From Cephalopachus bancanus (Eukaryota > Chordata > Mammalia > Primates > Tarsiidae), in the NCBI GenBank assembly GCA_027257055.1, contig JAPVLO010000059.1:1922001-1986000 (forward strand): DNA of 64,000 nt, written 5' to 3'. The translations under genes were made by a program, and so were the position numbers. The notes under the pieces were generated by a model. The model was not told the origin of the DNA, ran no database searches, and saw nothing but the letters and a program-made list of their open reading frames with translations. This document shows, in pieces, positions 56,575 through 64,000 of the stretch (position 1 is the stretch's first letter; every line of letters starts with the position of its first letter).

Positions 56575-57115
56575 TTTTTTCTTCTTCCCAATTTTACAGC
56601 TTCAACTCTCCCCTCTTCTGTAGTACTAACCAAATCCACAACAGAGCTGTTGCATTTATCCTCATGAAACACATATTTGATCATGTCGCTTCCTTTATGA
56701 AAACCTCCAGCGGCTTCCCAGTGTTTTCAGGATCAAGTCCATAGCCCCCCAAGTGGCATGTAGGGTCCTCAGAAATCTGCTCTTACCTTTCTTTTCTGAG
56801 TCATCAGCTGCCTCAACCTTGCTTGTATCAGTTTCTAAAACTTATGGAGTTTTTGTCATATTTCAAATAGCTTAAACTTTCAATGTCTAGCTCAAAGGTC
56901 ACACCTTCCATCAAAATTTTCAAGTCCTCCCATTAAAATAAAGCTGTCCCATCTCAGTATTCCCAAAGGCTGGACTACAACCAGCACATAGTCTTGCCTT
57001 GTGCATGCCTGTCTGTCTGCCCAAATAGACAATAAGCTCCTTGACAGCAGAAACTGAATCTTAGTCATTTCCATTTCCTCCTTAGAGTTCAGCATAGTGC
57101 CTGTATTTAGTAAGC
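56575..57115 (+). repeat. L2 LINE 3' region
   Basis: 'CTTCCTTTATGAAAACCTCC', 'AGCGGCTTCCCAGTGTTTTC', 'AATCTGCTCTTACC', 'TAGCTCAAAGGTCACACCTT', 'ATAAGCTCCTTGACAGCAGA' and 'AGAGTTCAGCATAGTGCCTG' follow L2 order for over 500 bases. Confidence 0.85.
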
Positions 57116-57119
57116 ATAG

Positions 57120-58095
57120 AATTTTAACAAAGCCAGAACTGACTCTGAACTAAGGTCACCACAGGTCAAAGATATTATACATAAAACTTCACTGAACTAA
57201 AATTCTTAGTCCCATGCTGGGCACCTACATATTTTTATTAGATTCCACCACGGATGGCATAATTTTAGATAACATTATGCTGATGATGCACAATCTTCCT
57301 TCTCTGTCTTGGCCAAACCCAGGGAAGCAATTTCCTATTTGATTAAGAGTATGACAGCAGCAAAGACTGGAATATAAAAATTTACTGTAGGGTCGAGAAT
57401 ATAAGCTTAATTGTGGATCAAATGGGAAGCATTCTAAACAGCTTTTCTTTTTTTTTAAAGGAAGTATTTGAACAGCCTATTTCAGAATATTCAATATCAT
57501 CTTCAGCATTAAATTAAGCCAAGTTTTGGAAACTATCAGATTTCAAGACAGGTATTCATTCTCTCTTCTGTAGGCTCACAATGGGGATGGTGGCAACTAC
57601 CAGTTACTTAAGTAACTCAGATTATTAATTCTTGCTTTAATTTATCTCAACCAGGTGATTTTTACCATTTGTTCACATAGCAATGAACAAGTTTTACACT
57701 ATATCAGTCTTCACATACCAGTTCAAATTTTGCCTTGAGGTTTACATTATGTATAATGAGTTTTAAAAGGCTTTCTTCACAAAATCCTAGGAGATCCTTA
57801 AGCATTTCATTCTCTGCCTGACCTCTCAAAACCCTCAAAGGTTTCATTTTTCTGTGGTTTCATTTAATTTTTTTTATCATTGATTATGTCTTCATCATCC
57901 TGAATTGCTTAAGAAGTGGGCAATTTAAACAACCCCTATAATGGTTCACTACCCTCAGCAATCAAGTATGTAAGAAGGCAGAGGCTTTATGCCTAACATT
58001 ATTATTATTAGTGATTATCTGTTATATATTAATGCTAATAAAGTATAATGTCGACCAAATAGAATCACTACTATAAATATTATAACACATATAAC
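57120..58095. other. No gene seen
   Basis: AT-rich unique sequence with no ORF of note and no repeat recognised. Confidence 0.5.
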
Positions 58096-58099
58096 AATG

Positions 58100-58438
58100 C
58101 AGTAGTCCCTATTTATCCAGTTTCACTTTCCACAATTTCAGTTATGCAAGGTTACTACAGTAGGTACAGTACAGTCAGATATTTTGAGAAGGAGAGGGAT
58201 CACATTACTTTTATTACAGTATATTTTTATAATTGTTCTATTTTATTATTAGTTATTGTTGCTAATCTCCTACTTTGCCTAGTTCATAAATTTAACTTTA
58301 TTGTAGTTATGCCTGTGTAGGAAAAATCCATATATATATACACACATACAAACATACAGGATTTGGTACTATTGAGAGTTTCAGGTACCACCAATGGGGG
58401 TCTTGAAACATATCCCTTATGGATAAGGGATGACAACC
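58100..58438 (+). mobile_element. Tigger3-like non-autonomous DNA element
   Basis: Begins CAGTAGTCCCTATTTATCC and ends 'CTTATGGATAAGGGATGACA', inverted ends of the same family as 43162-43982. Its interior ('TACAGTAGGTACAGTACAGT', 'TTGTTCTATTTTATTATTAG') is a non-coding filler that replaces the transposase. Internally deleted copy. Confidence 0.85.
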
Positions 58439-58484
58439 GCACATATTAACATATATTTAATAATTATAAAAATAATAGTAGTTT

Positions 58485-58625
58485 GAATCCTTGATCTCTA
58501 CCTACCGCTATTCTAAACATTTTACATGCATTGTTTATTATAGGACCACAATGCTCCTGGGAGTAAATTTTAACTCCGCCACACAGAGAAGGAAAATGAG
58601 AACAAGGTGACAAGGAAGACAATAG
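58485..58625 (-). repeat. MIR remnant
   Basis: 'ATTCTAAACATTTTACATGC', 'CTCCTGGGAGTAAATTTTAA' and 'AGAAGGAAAATGAGAACAAG' fit reversed MIR, diverged. Confidence 0.55.
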
Positions 58626-58629
58626 AAAC

Positions 58630-59035
58630 ATTAGTGAAATCCTAACATGCCAGCCTGCCATTTCATCCTCCATGTTAATTCACCCCCACAACTATCAAGA
58701 AATTAATCCTGTGAATAAGAGTTCATTTCACCTGGTTACTTTCTTCCTGATAAAAGAATACATCTGCCTTGTACCTGATGTCACAGTGATGTTTCTTAGT
58801 CCTAGCCCTGCAACTAGAAAATAAAATCTGTGATCTGTCAGAGCCTTCTCCAAGCCTCCCCTTCTAAAACTCTGTACTGCTAATACTATGAGATGTCTCA
58901 CAAAAGAATCTCTTCTTAAATTGGACTTTCCTCTCAACTTCGTAGTCCCTAACCCCAGTATTCCTCAAATTAAAAATATGGTCAGATTTTTAGCATCTAC
59001 AATCAAACCAAGAAATAATACATATTTTTTAAGAT
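58630..59035. other. No gene seen
   Basis: Unique sequence. The 69-codon reverse ORF at 58728 and 112-codon forward ORF from 58888 overlap and have no domain. Confidence 0.45.
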
Positions 59036-59039
59036 TTGG

Positions 59040-59180
59040 TTTTATTTTACTGTTTAATCAAACCAAGAATCATTTATTAGGCTTGCTAAGTGTAAGCTGC
59101 TTTCTCAGATATTGTGAGAAATACGAAACAGAATACACACAAAAAATCCAAATTTTGAAAGAACGAGAGAAATGCACAAA
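59040..59180 (-). repeat. L2-like fragment (weak)
   Basis: 'AATCATTTATTAGGCTTGCT', 'AAGTGTAAGCTGCTTTCTCA' and 'GATATTGTGAGAAATACG' resemble a reversed L2 terminus at high divergence. Confidence 0.45.
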
Positions 59181-59319
59181 AAAGTTTTCTATTCAAAAGC
59201 TTCGACTAAAAAAAAGTAACACTTAGAGATAATTTTAAAAGATGTTACAAAGCAGTATGATTGTCAACTGAATTGTATTGCTAATCACTAAAAAGAAGCA
59301 TTCACTTCAAGAAGGAATA

Positions 59320-59425
59320 ATTTCTCTTCTCTCAGAGTTGTTACAAAAAGTAGAGGTAAAACACATAAAATGCTCACCATGTAGAAAGATTCAGTCAATG
59401 GTGACCTTTATTATTATTCTTTTAA
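59320..59425 (+). repeat. MIR 3' fragment
   Basis: 'TCTCTCAGAGTTGTTACAAA', 'AACACATAAAATGCTCACCA' and 'TCAATGGTGACCTTTATTAT' match the sense MIR 3' part. Confidence 0.65.
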
Positions 59426-59429
59426 TAAA

Positions 59430-61320
59430 ATATTACATTAGTATGATGTTTGCCATTAACAAAGAAATTTGCTTACAACCACATCAACAGATAAGATTCT
59501 ATGACATGTGTTGTCTGGTGCAAAGCAGGGAGTTGTGGGAAATATGAAACACATTTGTGTTGAATCCCTGCTCTCAGGGACATCTGAATGCATGAAATAA
59601 TCTTACTCAGAAAGAGTGAGTAAGATTTGTTTATGCCAAAAATGCAGGATGGATATATCCTTGCGGAAACACAATTGTCTTCAAATCAACCAGAAATTTG
59701 GGGCAAAAATCTAGGGGTTAGGTAAAGAGTCTGGCAACAAGATCAGAAGAGGGGTTTAAACATCTATGAGATCATTTTATGGAAAAAACTCATTGTGCCT
59801 GAAAACAATCAATTTAAGACATAAAGAGAGGTAGGAACTCATATTCAGAGCCTGAGAGAAGTGGGGATATGGTAGAATCTTTTCCAGAAACTTGGACATG
59901 GGAGAAATTATTGGTTTGGAAATTGTATGTTGAATTAAAGACCCACATTAAAATCTAGAAAAAGAGGCAACTTGTTACAATTTACACCAACAGAAAGCAC
60001 TTAGAAAGGAAGAATAAATGTTAGTTAAACTTTAAAGATTAAATTACAAATTTACTCAAGTGATTTAAACTTTTACTGCACAAGTAGCAATTTTAAGTCA
60101 TAAGGGATCTGAAATGTTTCCAGAGTTCTAAAATCAACTGTTTTACACTAGAAAAAAAAGGATTTTTGCTTTCAGTGCTGAACATATAGCAAATCCTATG
60201 CCTTGTAATGGCCTGGTATAATTGCAGAGTTACATTAAAATAATTTTATTACTAACTTCCTAGTTTTCTGTTAATTATCATTTCAGAATAAGAAAAACTA
60301 TTACTTTTAAAGCCTATATTAAAGTAGGCTTAAGCAAGCATGAAAAAAGAGGCTAGTAAGAGAAAACATAAAAAGAAGCTATTAACATTAACAGTTACAG
60401 TTGGACACTTGTTCATTTAATAAATCTTTGCAATATTAGCAAGATTGATGACAAGTAGTACAAATGAGAAGAACATGAGATAAGCGATCATTTGTTATCA
60501 TTATTGAAATATAAAGTATGATTCAGTGTTTCATAATGGAAGTTAAATTCGATTTAACATATGGGTTGGCTCATTTGCTGAAAACTATCTTTAAAGATAT
60601 AAACTCATTCTAAAGTCAAAGCCATTGTCTTAATAACAGTCTTTGAATTACTTTTCTATAAGGGGCTGAAAAAATTCAGTAAATACAAGCTAGAGGAGAG
60701 AATGTTGGGAAAGGCTAGTCCTTAAAAAAACAAAAACAAAAGTACCATATGCTTTGATTCATTAAACATATTTCAGAAAATATTTTTTGCCTAAATGGAA
60801 AGAATACAAAATTAATGTATTTTAACATCAATACAGATGAGTCTCTTAAAATAGGTTTGCAAATGATAAGTAGAGAAACCCAGCCATTTCTGTAACTGCT
60901 TTAGAAGCTACCTAAGAAATCCTCCTTTGTCAACTTCATTGCTATAATCCAAAAAGAACATCAGCGCCCACTTTAAATTCAGTGGATTAAGTAAATCACT
61001 GCAAGTGCTGTTAAAATAATTTGTAATCTATCATTATATTTAAGGAGTGATCTACTGGAATGAGAGACATTTAGAAATATTTGTTACACAAATATACTCC
61101 CATCCATCACTCAATTTTGTCTGAGTTCTCAGTTCTATCAAGAGAAAGACATTTCAACTTGTTTGAACAATCAAATGGGACCAGTTAGACAACTAGCCAT
61201 CTTTAGCAGTCCCTGTGCTAATTGTGCTGTAGACGGCTTATTCCTTGAGCTAGGTCTCTGCTCTAAAGTAAGGTTCATTAATAAAATGTCTATCTTTAAA
61301 ACAACAAACAAACAAATACT
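59430..61320. other. No gene seen in 1.9 kb
   Basis: AT-rich unique sequence, with no ORF of note and no repeat recognised. It is among the longest apparently repeat-free stretches in the window, which may mean old repeats too decayed to see by eye. Confidence 0.45.
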
Positions 61321-61324
61321 TGAG

Positions 61325-61620
61325 GCCAGGCATGGTGTCTCATGCCTGTAACCCCAGCACTTTGGGAGGCTAAGGAGGATTGCTTGAGCCCAGGAGTTGA
61401 AGATCAGCTGAGGCAAAACAATGAGATGTCATCTCTACCAAAAAAAAAAAAATTAGTTGGACGTGGGCATGGTGGCTTGTGCCTATAGTCCTAGGTACAT
61501 GGAAGACTGAGGCAAAAGGATGCTTGTGCCCAGGAGGTCAGGGGATTGAGGCTGCTGTGAGTTGTGATCATGCCACTGTACTTCAGCCTAGACCACAGAG
61601 TAATACCTCGACTCAAAACA
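61325..61620 (+). repeat. AluJ-like full-length Alu
   Basis: 'GGCCAGGCATGGTGTCTCAT', 'CCCCAGCACTTTGGGAGGCT', a 13-base A linker, 'GATCATGCCACTGTACTTCA' and 'TACCTCGACTCAAAAC'. Ancestral left arm, no lineage-specific markers. Tail is (AAAAC)n. Confidence 0.93.
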
Positions 61621-61629
61621 AAACAAAAC

Positions 61630-62375
61630 TTTAACCTTTTGCTGTACTGATGACTGTGCTTTTCCTCACCCTTGGTACCTATTTTTATGATCTAGTCTAC
61701 ATTTATTGAAATAAGAGACGGCAAGGCAGCTCCATTATCCCACCTGTGAAATGATCCAGCTGTGGGGAGCGGCATTTCACCTTGTTCTATGCATTCAATC
61801 ACCACATGTTATTAGGTTGCATCTTCTCTGATCAAAGTGTCATCTAATTCACATTTAGTCATCACAAGCACATTTACAAAAAAAAGCACTTCAGCCAAAT
61901 AAGCTTTATGCACCCGTGCTTAGGTTACATTCAGCTAATGCTACTCTAAGTTGGCGTTGGTTTTATTTACTGACAACATGAATACCCATGTTTTACACCA
62001 ACTAGCCTGTGTCACCATTTCTCTGACTCTGGGTTTTTGTTTTCCTCATTTGTAAAAGAGAAATCTGAGCTTTCATTGATTCATAAAAGCAGAGCCCCCT
62101 GTCAGGCTGTCACTTGTGGATCTTGCTAGGGGTCCAACACCAAAGGATCATGATGGGGGCCCCCATATTCTGTATTTTAGTAAGTTCCCAGATGATTGTC
62201 ATGGGTGTACTGGTGGGAATATTGGGATAAATATAGCTAAAACAATCTACAGTATTTTGTACAGAATTCACTCAACTATTAGCTAAAAGAAGAAAAGGCA
62301 TGCTAAATCAACTCAGTAATCTACTCCATGGAGATACCTAGTAACCCCTCCAAGAAGCTACCTTGAGAGGTCATG
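61630..62375. other. No gene seen
   Basis: Unique sequence. 'GTATTTTAGTAAGTTCCCAG' followed by 'ATGATTGTCATGG' near 62170-62210 could be a MER5-type scrap. Confidence 0.45.
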
Positions 62376-62379
62376 GAGC

Positions 62380-62580
62380 CAGGATGGTGATGAGAAGTCA
62401 GGCAGCCAGGGTTTGAAGTTTTCACTTTGCTCTCTTACCAACTATAAGACTTTGGACGACTCTGTTAACCTCTCAGAAAACAGGTCTTCTTTCTGTAAAG
62501 TGCAGACAATACAGACTAGCTTGGAGGGAGAGTGTGTGAGCTAATTAAAAAGCATACATGTAAAGTACTTTCCAAATGGA
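62380..62580 (+). repeat. MIR SINE remnant
   Basis: 'CAGCCAGGGTTTGAAGTTTT', 'TACCAACTATAAGACTTTGG', 'CGACTCTGTTAACCTCTCAG' and 'CATACATGTAAAGTACTTTC' follow sense MIR order. Confidence 0.85.
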
Positions 62581-62709
62581 AGTATTATAAACACTTGGGA
62601 AGACTGCAGTTGGGTTTTCTTCATTTTTCCATCATTTACAACACTTAGGAAGGCACTAAGGAAACTGTGGTTTGAAGTGACAGAATTTGATCCAACTACC
62701 TATGATGTG

Positions 62710-62775
62710 TGTTATTCATTCAGCACATTTTATTAAGAGGCTACTTTGTGTGAAGCACCGTGATAATCCGTTTGT
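62710..62775 (-). repeat. Short L2 3' terminus (weak)
   Basis: 'TATTCATTCAGCACATTTTA', 'TTAAGAGGCTACTTTGTG' and 'TGAAGCACCGTG' resemble a reversed L2 end. Confidence 0.55.
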
Positions 62776-62779
62776 CCCT

Positions 62780-63285
62780 TCAGATCCATCCCCTTCACTT
62801 CTTTCACTGTTTGATCTGTATGAACTACCGATAAGCCCCCTTACCTTCTAACTTCCCCTGCAAGTTGGCCAGTGAGGGTTCTAGGAGAGCAAAAAGAAAG
62901 AAAAAATGAAGACTTGGTTTGATCTCCCTGCTAAGGCTCCACTCATGGCGATTCACTGCTCCTCTCAAGCATCCTGCTTTCCCTATTATCTCTCATATTG
63001 TGTTGCAATATCACTCCCTCTCCTTAATTCTTTGAGATTGAGAATTGACAACTCCACTGCTGCTGTCTCCAGGTTCCTGCATTAAGCTTGTGGTTCACCT
63101 GCATCCTACCCACACCTCTCTAAATAGCCCCTTTGTAAGGAATTCTTTTGGAGTTCATCCTCACTTGAGTGTACTCTCGTTCTAACACTGTGTTAAGAGT
63201 TGGGGAACCAGGTAATAATGAACAACAACAAAAAAAACCTCATGATCTTGCCCTCAAGGAATTCTAACATTAACCACTATTATAA
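62780..63285. other. No gene seen
   Basis: Pyrimidine-rich around 62780-63180. The stretch 'TTTGTAAGGAATTCTTTTGG' followed by 'AGTTCATCCTCACTTGAG' at 63130-63170 may be an LTR piece, not assigned. Confidence 0.4.
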
Positions 63286-63289
63286 CAGA

Positions 63290-63485
63290 AATAATAAACT
63301 GCTACCTCTATTGGGCACATATCACGTGCCAACCTCTACAGAAATTGTATATCTGAGGTTGATACATTTATTATTCCTATTTTACAAATTAGAAAACAAA
63401 TATTGGAAATATAAAGCTCACACAAGTATTAAGCAACAGAACTTGGATTCACAACAGAATTTGGATTGAAGCCAGGGTTGACTCA
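63290..63485 (-). repeat. MIR SINE remnant
   Basis: 'TATTGGGCACATATCACGTG', 'ATTATTCCTATTTTACAAAT' and 'TCACACAAGTATTAAGCAAC' match reversed MIR. Confidence 0.75.
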
Positions 63486-64000
63486 ACCCAGAGGACACTG
63501 GGGTATTGCCAGATTTACTTCAACAATGTCCCTACCAAATGGATCTTCAGTGCAAATGGTAAGAAACTTCCCCTCATCCTTCTTCCCATGCCAGATCTGA
63601 TCACTCTCAGAAAGCCCAGGATGAAATTAGAGAGAATGAAATCGATCCTCTTATCATGTCCACCCATCTGTTTGCTTATGAGTGTTTCCATGTAGGAGTG
63701 AACACTCACCATCAGGGAGATGCATGCTTCCACAACTAGCAGCCTTTGTGCTAACCACCAGGTCTGCCATTTTATCTGCACAATCCCAAGACAAATGCAG
63801 GCAAGCAATGGAGAGGACCCCTGGGCACCCCTCCCCTGAGGGAATATCCTGGGGCTTTGCAGTACAGCCTGGTTGAGATAAGATATCTTCACCATGGGAT
63901 TCTACATGTGCAGTCTCCCACTTTTACAAGCTATCTTTTCCAAATTTACAGATGGCCATCCTCTCTAACCTAGAGGCCAGAGAATTCAGTCTATCTGTTG
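63486..64000. other. No gene seen
   Basis: Opposing ORFs at 63515-63895 (126 codons, reverse) and 63682-63876 (64 codons, forward) overlap with no domain. No repeat recognised, and the window ends inside this stretch. Confidence 0.45.

Overview
This is mammalian nuclear DNA from a primate, with no protein-coding gene, RNA gene or bacterial-type feature that I can support. It reads as intergenic or deep intronic sequence: AT-rich, with stop codons in all frames, and only short ORFs. The sequence is densely layered with interspersed repeats. The most informative repeats are 17 Alu copies. Several are old dimeric AluJ-like copies. Most of the rest belong to an unusual lineage: the left arm reads GGCTCAGCCTGTAATCCC then CGCCTTTGGGAGG, the middle reads TACAATAAATC, and the right arm ends GAGACTCCAACTC. 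The anthropoid AluS/AluY form is absent, and so is the lemur/galago form whose right arm reads CTCACTCTAGCC. From this I infer a tarsier (Tarsius/Carlito) as the most likely source; this rests on recalled consensus features, not on a search.

Layout. 0-9 kb: AT-rich unique sequence with MIR, L1 3' UTR and Alu copies, plus an L2 end split by an Alu whose tail has become an (ATT)n array. 9-14 kb: four Alus, an L1 3' UTR, L2 and MIR. 15-16 kb: a MaLR-type LTR and L2. 18.4-20.5 kb: a long old L1M 3' UTR carrying a younger L1 end, an Alu and a CA microsatellite. 22-29 kb: MER5A, another hAT element, L1, L2, two MaLR LTRs, and a short ORF (27025-27348) resembling both ends of a DUF4817-type transposase. 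31-32.3 kb: a MaLR LTR split by a younger ERV LTR. 35-39 kb: two Tigger-like elements, a MIR split by an Alu, and two L2 3' ends in tandem. 40-47 kb: unassigned LTR-like sequence, an AluJ, a Tigger3-like fossil with part of its CENP-B-like domain, three Alus within 1.4 kb, more LTR-like sequence and a 103-base polypurine tract. 48-64 kb: sparser L2, MIR, L1, MER5A, Tigger3-like and Alu copies.

Nothing here acts together as a pathway. The content is a stratified record of transposition: L2/MIR and DNA transposons first, then L1M and MaLR LTRs, then AluJ, then lineage-specific Alus with near-perfect target-site duplications. Repeat family names come from remembered consensus features; edges are good to a few bases where a target-site duplication is quoted and to tens of bases otherwise.
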